A stretch of 64,000 bases of DNA, from contig CAWFXW010000037.1 of the NCBI GenBank assembly GCA_963819785.1, forward strand, positions 186,001-250,000, read 5' to 3'. Position numbers and translations under genes: made by a program. The stretch's first letter is position 1. The number at the start of each line of letters is the position of its first letter. Of this stretch, positions 18,211 through 28,023 are shown piece by piece. The notes under the pieces were generated by a model. The model ran no database searches. It had not been told where the DNA came from and was given only the letters and a program-made list of their open reading frames with translations. The DNA is from Palsa-504 sp963819785. Lineage in GTDB: Bacteria; Actinomycetota; Actinomycetes; Streptosporangiales; Streptosporangiaceae.

Positions 18211-18812
18211 CCGTGACCACCGACGCCGAGGCCGCGGCGGCCCCAGCCGGCCCCGCGACGAATGGGGCCGGGCGGCGGCGACGCTTACCCGGGGTTACCA
18301 GCGGCCGGGACCCGGCCGACCAGCGCGCGAGACGCCTTCGCCCGGGTGACAACGCGCAGAACATGCGCGCTTATGTACCGGGCATCGCCGTTGGCAGAAG
18401 GTGAGAGCAGCCGTTTTGAGCGAAAGCGCCGGATGGCCTTCTGTTATCGAAGGCGTACCCGATCTGGCGGTTCTGTGTGAACCCGCGCATCAAGGGAGCG
18501 GGCCCAGACGCTGATCACCGAGTCCGCACTTAGTCCGTTTGTACCACGTTTCGCTGGTAGTTCCGGCACCTGCGTGGTCTATGGCCCCCCCGGTCTACGT
18601 TCGAGGGGTCCCAGGACATGTCGCTCGGAGAGTTATTGCCTGGCGTCAGGTGGTCTCATCAACTCGGTCGCCGCGGACCTGCCGCTGACCACCGGCCAGC
18701 TTATGGCTAATGGCGGACAGCGCGACTGGCGGTAGCGGCCGGGAAAATCGGTCGCGGTAGAGGCCCTCCGGTCGGGCACCATGGCCAGGCTGGCTGCTCG
18801 GAACGGGGGACA
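18211..18812. other. Intergenic, nothing recognised
   Basis: About 600 bp between the CorA-type gene and the ABC transporter, with no gene I can support. The ABC promoter should lie in it. Confidence 0.45.
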
Positions 18813-20720
18813 ATGACTGCGCCTGAACATAGTCGTGGCTCACCGGCCCGGAAAGGGGCGGTGCTGCTCGCGCTGCGCTACTACGGCCGCCAGATGGTCA
18901 GGCTCTGGCGCTTCACGGTGCCCGCGATGTTGCTGCCCGCGCTGGGGAACACATGCATCTACTACGTCGCGCCGCTAATTGTCGCTCAGCTGGTCGGCCG
19001 CTTTGCCGGCCACACGCTGACCGGGATCGGCGCGGCGATGCCGTATGTGCTCGGATTCGTGGGGGTGCTGCTTTTCGCCGAGATCGTGTGGCGGATCGGC
19101 CTCTACGGCGTGATCCGCCTCGAAGGTCACGGAATCGAGAACCTCTACGTGATCGGCATGGACGAACTGCTGGCGAAGGACGCAGCGTTCTTCCATGACA
19201 ACTTCGCTGGTTCGCTGACCAAGCGGGTGCTGAGCTTCGCTTCCCGGTTCGAGGACTTCACCGACAATCTGGTGTTCAACATCGTCGGCAGCCTCGTGCC
19301 GCTGGTGTTCGCCTCGGTGGTGTTGTGGCGCTACGACCCTTTGCTCGTCGCCGGGCTCATCGGCCTGATCGCGATCACCGGCGCCGGGATCGCACCGCTG
19401 ATCCGCCGTCGCCAGAAGCTCGTCGACCAGCGTGAGGAAGCGATCGCGCGCGTGTCTGGGCACGTGGCCGACAGCCTGATGAACATGGACACGATCCGCG
19501 CGTTCGCTGCCGAGGACCGGGAGGCCGCCGAGCACAGGTCGCGCGTCGCCGACCAGCGACGGAAAACGCTGCGGTCGTGGGACTACGAGAACCTGCGGAT
19601 CGACACGCTGGTCGCGCCGATGTCGGTGCTGACCAACGTAATCGGTCTGCTGCTCGCGATCTCACTCGGTGCAAGGCAGCACGGAATCGAGGCGATCGTG
19701 GTGGCCTTCACCTACTACTCCAACGCGACGCGGATCATGTTCGAGTTCAACCAGATCTACCGCCAGATGGAGAGCTCGCTGACCGAAGCCGCGCAGTTCA
19801 CCGAGTTGCTGCTTACACCGCCGACCGTGGTCGACCCGATCGCGCCCGAGCCGCTACGGGCGCAGGCGAGCGACGTCCGGTTCGAGCACGTGACGTTCGC
19901 GCACGCGGGCGGGCTGCCGTTGTTCACCGGCCTGGACCTCACCGTGCCGAGCGGGACCAAGCTCGGCCTGGTCGGCCGATCAGGCGGAGGCAAGAGCACG
20001 CTGACGCGCCTGCTGCTGCGGATGATGGACGTCGACGACGGCCGGATCCTGATCGGCGGGCAGGACATCAGCAAGCTGCGCCAGTCGGATCTGCGCAGCC
20101 TGATCGCCTACGTGCCGCAGGACCCGGCGATGTTCCACCGGACGCTGCGCGACAACATCGCGTTCGCGCGTCCGCACGCGACCGACGCGGAGATCCACCA
20201 GGCGGCGCAGGCCGCGCACGTGACAGAGTTCGCCGACGCCCTGCCGGACGGATTCGACACGATGGTCGGCGAGCGTGGCGTGAAGCTGTCCGGCGGGCAG
20301 CGGCAGCGAGTCGCGCTGGCCCGGGCGGTCCTGCGTGACGCGCCGATCCTGCTGTTGGACGAGGCGACCAGCGCGCTGGACTCGGAGAGCGAAATCCTTG
20401 TCCAGCAGGCGCTGTGGCGGCTTATGGAGGGCCGGACCGCGCTCGTGGTCGCGCATCGGCTGAGCACGGTCGCGCACATGGACCAGCTGGTCGTGCTCGA
20501 CCGCGGCCAGGTCGCCGAGAAGGGCACGCACCAGGAGCTGCTCCGTCTCGACGGAATCTACGCCCGGCTATGGCAACACCAGTCCGGCGGCTTCCTGGAC
20601 CGACGACACAACGACAACGATGCTTGCCGAGGCACCGCGGCTGAGCGCGTGAGCCCTCTCCGCGGAACCACGCCGCCCACCCGGCACGGCGCGCAAGTAC
20701 CCGCCGTTCTGAATCGGTAG
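18813..20720 (+). CDS. ABC exporter, fused permease and ATPase
   Basis: A half-size ABC exporter of 635 aa that would act as a dimer in the membrane. Residues about 20-320 hold six transmembrane helices. The ATPase domain (about 350-600) has Walker A VGRSGGGKST, Q-loop YVPQDP, signature LSGGQRQRVALARA, Walker B ILLLDEATSA and switch His AHRLST. The last 45 residues after GGFLDRR look non-conserved. It is monocistronic, so the substrate (drug, lipid or peptide) cannot be told. GGGGGAC precedes the ATG. Confidence 0.85.
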   Translation: MTAPEHSRGSPARKGAVLLALRYYGRQMVRLWRFTVPAMLLPALGNTCIYYVAPLIVAQLVGRFAGHTLTGIGAAMPYVLGFVGVLLFAEIVWRIGLYGVIRLEGHGIENLYVIGMDELLAKDAAFFHDNFAGSLTKRVLSFASRFEDFTDNLVFNIVGSLVPLVFASVVLWRYDPLLVAGLIGLIAITGAGIAPLIRRRQKLVDQREEAIARVSGHVADSLMNMDTIRAFAAEDREAAEHRSRVADQRRKTLRSWDYENLRIDTLVAPMSVLTNVIGLLLAISLGARQHGIEAIVVAFTYYSNATRIMFEFNQIYRQMESSLTEAAQFTELLLTPPTVVDPIAPEPLRAQASDVRFEHVTFAHAGGLPLFTGLDLTVPSGTKLGLVGRSGGGKSTLTRLLLRMMDVDDGRILIGGQDISKLRQSDLRSLIAYVPQDPAMFHRTLRDNIAFARPHATDAEIHQAAQAAHVTEFADALPDGFDTMVGERGVKLSGGQRQRVALARAVLRDAPILLLDEATSALDSESEILVQQALWRLMEGRTALVVAHRLSTVAHMDQLVVLDRGQVAEKGTHQELLRLDGIYARLWQHQSGGFLDRRHNDNDACRGTAAERVSPLRGTTPPTRHGAQVPAVLNR

Positions 20721-20799
20721 GCCTGACGATCAATCAACGGCCAACGTCGCGGAAGAATGGCTGATAGGTGCGGCATCGAGCTGCCGGAGACCAGCGGAC

Positions 20800-21233
20800 A
20801 TGAGCCCGCCCAGCATGCTGGGCCAATCTAGGATCCTTGGGCGGTCATCCCTGCAGGCCCGCAAGCTCGCAGACCACGCGCATCAGGCTGCTGACCTTGC
20901 CGGGCACTGCCCGGCCGGCAGCGAGCCGCCGTCCCCGCACTGGCGGGTCATCGAGCGGATCACCACCGCTTACTCGCCAGCGCCGGCGACGAGCGCGCCG
21001 CCCAGACCATGCTGACCGCTGCCATCAGCGACGCCGAATCCCTCCGCCTGCCGCACCAGGTCCAGCGGGTCATCGGCCTGGCCAGCGAGCCCGGTATCCT
21101 GACCGGACGCACGGTGCATCAGCAGGCACGGACAGCCCTGACTCGCCTGGAAAGGCAGCTCGCTAGCACAGCCGCACCGGCAGGCTCCGGCGCAGCCGCC
21201 CGGCTGCCAGGCATCACGGCCGGCCAAGCCTGA
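20800..21233 (+). pseudogene. Hypothetical actinobacterial gene with one frameshift
   Basis: Two frames together give a plausible small protein. The first reads QARKLADHAHQAADLAGH and HWRVIERITTAY, then from about 20973 another frame continues LASAGDERAAQTMLTAAISD to LTRLERQLAS. The join gives one helical protein of about 140 residues. It looks like a conserved hypothetical of unknown function broken by a one-base change. Confidence 0.4.
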
Positions 21234-21329
21234 TACCAGGCTGTCCCCGAGTTCAGGGGGAAGGGCCCCTGGCCGTGGCGGCGGCCGGCGCGGCTGGGAC
21301 GGGTCGCCGGGTCCCAGGCCGGCGCGGGC

Positions 21330-21530
21330 GCGTCGAGGAGTTCTTCGTACTCGATGCCCTGGAGGACGGCGAACGCGTACCAGGTGACGTGGTCATGGAA
21401 TCCGGCCGGGCCCGTATGCCAGGGCGAGGATGGGGAATGAGCCGTCCGACTCGATGCGGAGGGTGAGCGTGAGCTGGCGGTCGGCGTCGCCCAGCCGCTG
21501 CCGCGCGCGACTCGGCGATTGCAGCTCACC
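21330..21530 (-). pseudogene. Fragment of a hypothetical gene
   Basis: Minus-strand frames give RQLTLTLRIESDGSFPILAL, then after a frame change GFHDHVTWYAFAVLQGIEYE. Both parts look coding and join into one stretch of about 60 residues of unknown family. Flanks look random. Confidence 0.3.
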
Positions 21531-21614
21531 GGTACGACGGCGCTGCGGAGGACCAAAAGGCTGGGGCGCTGTGCTCGCGGCACTTGTGTCCGGCCTGGTC
21601 CTCCGCAGCCTGTG

Positions 21615-23759
21615 CTATACCGTGACCGCCTCACGGTCGGCCGTGACGGCCACCGTCTGATGGCCTGGTCGTGTGGGCCACCAGACGCGCTCACCAATGG
21701 TGAGCAGGGCAGCTGGGACCAGCACCGTTCGGACGAGCAGGGTGTCGAGCAGGACGCCGATGGCCACGGCGGTCCCGACCTCGGTGAGGTAGACTGTGGG
21801 CTCCAGCACAAGGGCGGCGAAGGTGGCGGCGAGCACGATGCCAGCGGCCGTGATGACGCCCCCGGTGACGCTGAGCCCGCGCAGGGTGCCCTGCCGGATG
21901 CCCAGGTGCCGGGATTCCTCCCGGATGCGGGCGGCCAGGAAGATGTTGTAGTCGACGCCGAGCGCGGCCAGAAAGATGAAGATGTATACCGGGACCTGCG
22001 ACTCGATGCCGGAATAGCCCAGCCCGTAGCGCCACAGTAGGTTCGACAGCCCGAACGAGGCCGCGAAGCTGAGCGCGGTGGTGGCGACCAGCACCAGGGG
22101 TGCGACGGCCGCCTGCAAGAGCAGGGCTATGACGACCAGGATCACGACCAGCACCAGCGGGATGAGCACGAGGGCGTCGTGAGCGGAGGCCTGGGTGATG
22201 TCGTACTGGACGGCCGGATCCCCGCCCACCAGCGAGCCCGGCGCGTCACGGCCGAGCCGCTGGCGCAGGTGCACGATAACGGCATGCCCGCTGGCTCCGT
22301 AGGGCGGGACGGACATGATGACGAGGTAGCTGGCGTAGCCCTGCACCGGCGTGGCCGGCAGCACCGTGCTGACGTCTGGGGTGGCCCGGGCCGCCGTGGC
22401 GGCGGCTCTGGCCTGGTCCGGCGGAGCGAGGAGCACGACGGGTTCGAGCAGGCCGGCCGGGAAGTGGTCGTCGACTAGCTGCGCGCCGGCCACGCTGCCG
22501 GGATGGCCCTTTACCTGGGCGAGGTTGCTGTTGTCGATGCGGAGGGTGGCGAGCCCGGCGCAGGCTGCGCCGAGCAGCAGCACGGCGGCGAGCGCGACCC
22601 GCGCGGGGTAGCGGGCGACCCGGGTGCCGATGCCCGACCACAGGCGGGATTCCCCGCGGCCGGTCTGCCCGGCCCGGGGGGCGCGGGGCCAGAAGGCCGC
22701 CGGCCCGAGGACCAGCAGGAGCGCGGGCAGGAAGGTGGTCTGGGCGAGCAGGGCCGAGAGGATGCCCACGGCGCCGACCGGGCCCAGGCCGTGCAGCGAG
22801 GCCGACTGCGCGGCCAGGAGGCAGATCATGGCGATGGTGACCGTGCCGGAGGAGGCGAGCAGGGTCGGCAGGGTGCGGCGCAGCGCGGCGGCCATGGCGT
22901 CCTCGGTGGCGACGTGGCGGCACAGCTCTTCGCGGTAACGGTGGATAAGCAGCAGCGCGTAGTCGCCCGCGGCGCCGAAGACCAGCACGATCAAGATCGA
23001 GGACGACAGCGGGCTGACGGTGAGCCCGGCGCTGGCCAGGCCGTGGGCGCCGGCCTGGGCGACCTGGATGCCCGCCACCGCGCCGAGCAGGGGAAAGAAC
23101 CACAGCAGGGGGCTGCGGTAGACGACGAAGAACACCAGCGCCACGATCACCACCGCGGTGAGCTCCAGAGTGGTGGTGGTTGGGGTGCCGGTGTCCGCGG
23201 TCACCGCGGCCGACCCGGTCACCTCGACCTGCAGGCCGTCGCCCGCACGGCTGGCCGGGCCACCCACTACTCCGCGGATCGCCCGCACCGCGGCCGTGTC
23301 GGCGCTGGCCTGGCTGTTCGCCGGTGCGGTGACGTTCGCCGTGAACACCGCGGCCTGCCCGTCGGCCGACCGTTGGGCCGGGCCGGGCGCGCTGAGCCCG
23401 CTCACCTGCCTGGCCAGGCGTGCGACGGCGGCCCGCGCCGAGGTGATCGCGGTCATATCCGCGGCCGTCAGGCCCTTGCCGCGGGCGAGCATCACGAACG
23501 CGGTGTCGGTCTGAGGCTGGCCCGGGCCGCTCCGGGAGGCTTGCTGGAGCTCCAGCGCAATGACACGCGTCGAGGGTGCCGAGGCGGCCAGGTTGGCCGC
23601 GTTGGTGTTGTTGGTCACGTGGGACAGGCTGCTGGCCAGCGGGAACAGGAAAATGACGGCGATCAGCCAGGCGATCATGACCGGCCAGCGCAGCAGGCGC
23701 AGCGTCCTGGCGAACCGGCTGCCCGAAACCGGCCGCCTCGTTCGGCGGGCAATGGACAT
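21615..23759 (-). CDS. MMPL/RND-family membrane transporter
   Basis: A 714-aa membrane exporter of the MMPL type. Two repeats are visible, each with one helix, a large periplasmic loop and five further helices. The first loop begins after residue 50 (SSLSHVTNNTNAANLAASAP). The transmembrane clusters lie near residues 185-330 and 520-690, the second with GVDYNIFLAARIREE, the GxDY motif of the family. ATG 23759 is preferred over a longer frame from 23888 because AAGGAG sits before it. Mycobacterial relatives export lipids or siderophores; here the substrate is unknown. The divergent NarL-type two-component system 270 bp away may control it. Confidence 0.85.
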   Translation of the reverse strand: MSIARRTRRPVSGSRFARTLRLLRWPVMIAWLIAVIFLFPLASSLSHVTNNTNAANLAASAPSTRVIALELQQASRSGPGQPQTDTAFVMLARGKGLTAADMTAITSARAAVARLARQVSGLSAPGPAQRSADGQAAVFTANVTAPANSQASADTAAVRAIRGVVGGPASRAGDGLQVEVTGSAAVTADTGTPTTTTLELTAVVIVALVFFVVYRSPLLWFFPLLGAVAGIQVAQAGAHGLASAGLTVSPLSSSILIVLVFGAAGDYALLLIHRYREELCRHVATEDAMAAALRRTLPTLLASSGTVTIAMICLLAAQSASLHGLGPVGAVGILSALLAQTTFLPALLLVLGPAAFWPRAPRAGQTGRGESRLWSGIGTRVARYPARVALAAVLLLGAACAGLATLRIDNSNLAQVKGHPGSVAGAQLVDDHFPAGLLEPVVLLAPPDQARAAATAARATPDVSTVLPATPVQGYASYLVIMSVPPYGASGHAVIVHLRQRLGRDAPGSLVGGDPAVQYDITQASAHDALVLIPLVLVVILVVIALLLQAAVAPLVLVATTALSFAASFGLSNLLWRYGLGYSGIESQVPVYIFIFLAALGVDYNIFLAARIREESRHLGIRQGTLRGLSVTGGVITAAGIVLAATFAALVLEPTVYLTEVGTAVAIGVLLDTLLVRTVLVPAALLTIGERVWWPTRPGHQTVAVTADREAVTV

Positions 23760-24032
23760 GTGACGGCTCCTTAGGGTCGGTTCCTGGCTCAACCGTCGCC
23801 TTCGCCGGGGACCGGAGCGTCCACCCGCCAGTTGGATTTCGTCGCGCCCGGGTGGAACTCCGGTATGAGCCGCGGGGCGAGATCTCACACCGGAATCCCA
23901 CCCGCGGGCAGGTGACCTGGTGCCGCTGCGCTCTTACCATCAGTCGTGTCCTTGGTCTTATCAGCCGCCGCAGGCACCTCTCAAGCCTCGCGGCGAGGAG
24001 ACGGCGGCGCCAGGGTCGTCCGGGGAGCGATA

Positions 24033-25193
24033 ATGAACACCGTGCTACGGGTCGCGAACTTGGCGGTGCGCGCCGCCCTGCTCGTTATCGTGGCCTTTAT
24101 CACCTTCAGGCAGCCCTGGCCCGGCGCCTGGAAGGGCGCAGTGGCGGTCGCTGCGGTCACCGCCGCGACCGTCCAGCTTGTCCTGTGGGCCCGGGCCGAC
24201 CTCGGGGTGTCGGCCCGCCTCCGGTACGCCTTCCTGTTGCCGTATGCCCTCGCGGCCGTCACGGTCACGTGCGACATGGCAGCGGCCGGGCCGATCGGCG
24301 GGGAACTCATGGTCCTGGCTGTCCTCGCCGCGCTGATGGCGGGAAGCGACACCAGCCTGGCCGCCGGGTTGATCGTGGTGGGCGCGGGGATCCTCGCGTG
24401 CGAGGTCCAGGGGCTGTTTTTCGGTGCGAACGCCACGACCACCCTCGAGCATCCCGCCATTCTGCTCATCGCCTGGATGGTCGGGTACAACCTGCGCGCC
24501 CGTCAGGTGCAGGTCGAGCAGTCGGCGGCCCTGCTCGCCAAGGCGGATCAGCTCCGCGAGGAGCAGGCCAAGGTGGCAGCGCTGGATGAGCGCGCCCGGA
24601 TCGCCCGGGAGATTCACGACGTGCTCGCCCACTCCCTCGGCGCCCTGGGACTGCACATCCAGGCCGCCCAGGCCGTCCTCAGCAGGCAACATGACGAGGT
24701 ACAGGCGGTGGAGCTGCTGGGCCAGGCTCGCCGGCTGGCCGCCGACGGGCTCAACGAGACCCGCCGGGCCGTGCATGCCCTGCGCGGCGAGACCCGGCCG
24801 CTCCCGGACGGGCTGGCCGAGCTCAGCGCGGACCACCAGCGCCGTCACGGCGCCCGGGTGACCTTCGAGGTCAGCGGCGAGCCGCGTCCGCTGCCGCCCG
24901 ATGCCGCCCTCGCCCTGACCCGGGCCACGCAGGAGGCGCTGGTCAACGCGGCCAAGCACGCCCCGCACCAGCCTGTGGGCATCTGCCTGGACTATGCCGG
25001 CGCCCACACCAGCCTCGCGGTGACCAACCACCTGGGCGAGGACGCCCTCAGCGGTCACGGGCCAGGGCTGGCCACGGTCAACGGCGGGTACGGGCTGGCC
25101 GGGATGCGCGAACGGCTTCTCCTGGTCAAGGGCACGCTGAGCGCCGGGCAGAACGGCAGCGACTGGGTCGTCATGGCGAAGGTCCCCCGGTGA
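24033..25193 (+). CDS. NarL-type sensor histidine kinase
   Basis: Membrane sensor kinase of 386 aa. Five or six transmembrane helices (residues 10-160) are followed by a short coiled coil (LRARQVQVEQSAALLAKADQ) and a HisKA_3 dimerisation domain with the phospho-accepting His in REIHDVLAHSLGAL. The catalytic domain has the N-box TRATQEALVNAAKHA and G-box GGYGLAGMRER. No separate sensory domain is visible, so the stimulus is probably sensed in the membrane. ATG 24033 has GGGGAGCG upstream. Its stop overlaps the regulator start (GTGA). Confidence 0.88.
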   Translation: MNTVLRVANLAVRAALLVIVAFITFRQPWPGAWKGAVAVAAVTAATVQLVLWARADLGVSARLRYAFLLPYALAAVTVTCDMAAAGPIGGELMVLAVLAALMAGSDTSLAAGLIVVGAGILACEVQGLFFGANATTTLEHPAILLIAWMVGYNLRARQVQVEQSAALLAKADQLREEQAKVAALDERARIAREIHDVLAHSLGALGLHIQAAQAVLSRQHDEVQAVELLGQARRLAADGLNETRRAVHALRGETRPLPDGLAELSADHQRRHGARVTFEVSGEPRPLPPDAALALTRATQEALVNAAKHAPHQPVGICLDYAGAHTSLAVTNHLGEDALSGHGPGLATVNGGYGLAGMRERLLLVKGTLSAGQNGSDWVVMAKVPR

Positions 25194-25870
25194 CCCCACA
25201 TCCGGAAGTGCCCGTGCCGCTGCGGATTGTCGTCGCCGACGACCAGGCCAGCGTGCGTCAAGGACTCGTGGTCCTGCTAGGCACGCTTCCCGAGATCGAG
25301 GTCGTCGCCTCTGCGGCCAACGGCGAGGAGGCCATCCAGCTCGTCGCCGAGAAGAGCCCTCATGCGATCCTTCTTGACTTGCACATGCCCGTACTCGACG
25401 GGATCGAGGCCACCCGCCGACTGACCGAGCGATACCCCGAGGTCGCCGTGGTGGTCCTGACGACCTACGTCGACGACTCGTCGGTCGTGGCCGCGCTGGC
25501 AGCCGGCGCTCGCAGTTACCTCACCAAGGACGCCGACTGTGCCAACATCGTCCAGGCGCTGCGCAGCGCAGCCACCGGCCTGTCGGTCATCGATCCCGCC
25601 GTCCGCGCCGCACTGCTCTCCGCCGCGACGTCACGACCGGAGAAACCGGCCGAGCAGAAGCTTCCCGAGAAGCTGCCCGACGGGCTGACCCTACGCGAGG
25701 CCGAGATCCTCTCCATGATGGCCCGGGGAATGACCAACCCCGACATCGCAGCCGAGCTCTACATCAGTGCTCAAACCATCAAAAGCCACATCAACCGGAT
25801 CTTCGCCAAGACCGGATCGGCCAACCGCACCGCCGCGATCCGCTACGCCCGCGACCACCATCTCGGATAA
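25190..25870 (+). CDS. NarL/FixJ-family response regulator
   Basis: A 226-aa partner of the preceding kinase. The receiver domain (residues 5-125) has the acidic pair VVADDQ, phospho-acceptor Asp in ILLDLHMPVLDG, and the switch Thr and Lys (VVLTTY and YLTKDAD). The C-terminal LuxR-type helix-turn-helix reads LTLREAEILSMMARGMTNPD then IAAELYISAQTIKSHINRIF. GTG 25190 overlaps the kinase stop by 4 bp. Divergently oriented to the MMPL gene, which may be its target, by inference. Confidence 0.9.
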   Translation: MTPHPEVPVPLRIVVADDQASVRQGLVVLLGTLPEIEVVASAANGEEAIQLVAEKSPHAILLDLHMPVLDGIEATRRLTERYPEVAVVVLTTYVDDSSVVAALAAGARSYLTKDADCANIVQALRSAATGLSVIDPAVRAALLSAATSRPEKPAEQKLPEKLPDGLTLREAEILSMMARGMTNPDIAAELYISAQTIKSHINRIFAKTGSANRTAAIRYARDHHLG

Positions 25871-26227
25871 CGGCCCGCCGCCCGGCACACCAAAACCGGC
25901 TCGCGGCGGCCGCCCCGCCACATGAGACCCGCGCACCGCTCCCCGGCCCCGCCATAATCGGCTGATCGTCGCGCCGCCGTGGCAACGACCCGGCCTACCT
26001 ACCCGACGCTCCGATTCGGCGCGCCCGGCAGCGTATGGGCAAATTTGAATTGACGATCGGCCCTGACATTAGGGCATTCAGGCCAGCGCATACGTATACG
26101 AGCGCGCAACGCCCGCTATTCGCAGATCCGGACGTCAGATGATCGTCAGACCAGGCCATGCGCGGGCCGGCACACAGATCGCCCGGTTCGGCACGACACC
26201 GGGTGGCTACCTTGGCCGCTAATCAGG
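25871..26227. other. Intergenic before HNH pseudogene
   Basis: About 360 bp without a gene. Bases 26150-26227 are similar to the flank of copy B at 15660-15735 (ACACAGAT, CCCGGTTCGGCACG, ACCGGGTGGCTACCTTGG), showing that the repeated unit includes 5' flank. Confidence 0.5.
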
Positions 26228-26767
26228 TTGCCGACCATTAGGGCGGATATCGCGCGCCATATCTCGAGTCGGCCGCTACCGTCCGTGACGCGAGCCGGGA
26301 TAGCCGCGAGTCGTCTGGAGCCGCCATGGCGAGCATCTCGGCGCCAGCCCGGCGAGATGGACGGAATTGGCCTCATCGACCCGGACTTGGCCCGCGACCT
26401 GGCCGCAGCCGCAGGTCGCAACCCCGCGTCACCTGGCACGTCACCGTCACCGACCAGCACGGGCACGCCATAGCACACGGCTGTGCCCGGCCGGTGAAAC
26501 GGCGGACACCCGACGGGCCCGGGTTCGCGTTCACCCCCACCGGGCCCGGCATCTGGAGGCTTGTCGCTGGGCACACCGCGAGATGCTCGTCACGATTGGG
26601 TCCTTGCCGGGCACGGACTGTGACCACCAGCACCAGGCCCGGGGACATGACCCAGGGGTGCCGCTCCGGCACCTCACCGAGGTCCGCCATGCCACCTGCA
26701 CCGGGCCCGGCTGCCGGTGGCCATCGGGCGGCAGTACATCACCGAACCCACCCGGTACCCGATCTGA
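26228..26767 (+). pseudogene. DUF222/13E12 HNH endonuclease pseudogene, copy C
   Basis: The fullest member of the repeated family here. Joined frames give PGEMDGIGLIDPDLARDLAA, then TWHVTVTDQHGHAIAHGCAR, FAFTPTGPGIWRL, CDHQHQARGHDPGVPLRHLT, EVRHATCTGPGCR and finally GRQYITEPTRYPI with a stop. These match the second half of DUF222 HNH proteins in order. At least two frame changes occur. The catalytic HNH core that should lie between CTGPGCR and GRQYITEPTR is missing, so it cannot be active. Confidence 0.75.
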
Positions 26768-26906
26768 GTGAGTGTTCGCTGCTCCAGGCGGACGTCCGCG
26801 TCGCGACCCACCGGCGTGGCGGCACCTCGGTGACGGCCGGGTATCGATCCTGCGCGGTGCCGTGTTGCCATCTGCTAATGGCACCAACGCGGGTGAGGAG
26901 CACGAG

Positions 26907-27380
26907 ATGGGCAAGATCGCAGAAACCACCGAGCCCGTCAGCGAACTGGAACGTCTGATCGCGGACCTGTCGGAGTCCGGACAGCTGGTCTTCGTCTTCG
27001 GCACCGGCTTTTGTACCGCGCACCTGACCGGCATGACCGCACCAGTGTTCCGCGGATCGGCCGACCGGCGGTGGTGGCATGTCGAGCTCGGCGACGGCGC
27101 GGCGAGCTGGATCATGGATGTGCGGGTGGATGAGATCACTGCGGTCCGGTTCGTGCGCGAGCCCTACCCGTTCCCTTCGTTCCCCGGCCGGGAGGTCCTG
27201 ACCGTGCAATTCCTGGGACCGGGCGGGGACACGGTGCTCTCCTGTTACGTGGACGAGCTGTATGACGGCCAGCGGATGCGCCCGGAAAAGCTGCAGGTGT
27301 GGCAGACACTGCGCGAGCGCTACGGCAATCGCGACCAGTCGCGGGTCGACCGAGGTACCCTCCTGACCGCCGCCGCCTGA
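26907..27380 (+). CDS. Hypothetical protein, possibly ChuX/HutX-like
   Basis: A 157-aa cytosolic protein. ATG 26907 follows GTGAGGAG. A helical start is followed by alternating strands. The region IMDVRVDEITAVRFVREPYP then VLTVQFLGPGGDTVLSCYVD resembles the fold of ChuX/HutX haem-utilisation proteins, where a similar strand pair ends each repeat. The similarity is faint and I give it only as a lead. The PPOX-type gene starts 31 bp downstream, so the two are probably co-transcribed; flavin-barrel PPOX proteins and ChuX-type proteins do co-occur in haem metabolism. Confidence 0.55.
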   Translation: MGKIAETTEPVSELERLIADLSESGQLVFVFGTGFCTAHLTGMTAPVFRGSADRRWWHVELGDGAASWIMDVRVDEITAVRFVREPYPFPSFPGREVLTVQFLGPGGDTVLSCYVDELYDGQRMRPEKLQVWQTLRERYGNRDQSRVDRGTLLTAAA

Positions 27381-27411
27381 ACCAGCGATGCCGCACTGAG
27401 GTGGACTGCCG

Positions 27412-27891
27412 ATGGGAATCCTCACCGACGACATGAAGCGGGTGGTCAGCGAGCAGAAGCTCGGATTCTGCGCGACCGTCTGCCCCGATGGGTCACCGAA
27501 CCTGTCCCCGAAGGGATCCACCGGCGTGTGGGATGACGATCACCTGTTCTTCGCCGACATCTGCTCGCCGCAGACCACCGCGAATCTGCGGGCCGGGTCG
27601 CTCATAGCGGTCAACGTGGTCGACCCGTTCGTGCGCAAGGGGTACCGGTTCGAGGGCCGGGCGGTGATCTGTGAGCCCGGGTCGGCCGGATTCGCCGAGG
27701 GCATCGAACGGATGCGGGCTGGTGGTTCGCAGCTGACCGGACGGGTCAAGGCCATCGTCGTGATCGAGGTGCAACACGCCGGGCCGCTCATCTCACCGGT
27801 CTACGACGACGAGACAACAACGGAAGCGGACGTGCTCCGAACGCACCGCAAGCGCTTCGCGAGTCTGCACGAACGCCGCGCCCGCAGCTAG
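27412..27891 (+). CDS. Pyridoxamine 5'-phosphate oxidase-family flavin protein
   Basis: A 159-aa split-barrel flavin/F420-binding protein. The start EQKLGFCATVCPDGSPNLSP, the central LFFADICSPQTTANLRAGSL with IAVNVVDPFVRKGYRFEGRA, and the length are typical of the PPOX superfamily. Members bind FMN, F420 or haem; the reaction here is not predictable. It follows the preceding gene by 31 bp and appears to end the operon. Confidence 0.8.
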   Translation: MGILTDDMKRVVSEQKLGFCATVCPDGSPNLSPKGSTGVWDDDHLFFADICSPQTTANLRAGSLIAVNVVDPFVRKGYRFEGRAVICEPGSAGFAEGIERMRAGGSQLTGRVKAIVVIEVQHAGPLISPVYDDETTTEADVLRTHRKRFASLHERRARS

Positions 27892-28023
27892 ACCGGCCCC
27901 TCACCAGGTGGCTTAGGCCTGGCATGTCCGCGGAAGTGAGGCGGGGAGTGTATGCAGAGCTAAGGCCCCCATGAGCACCCGGCCCGATCCGTGCCTCGCT
28001 CGACAATAGGCAATCGTACGGTG

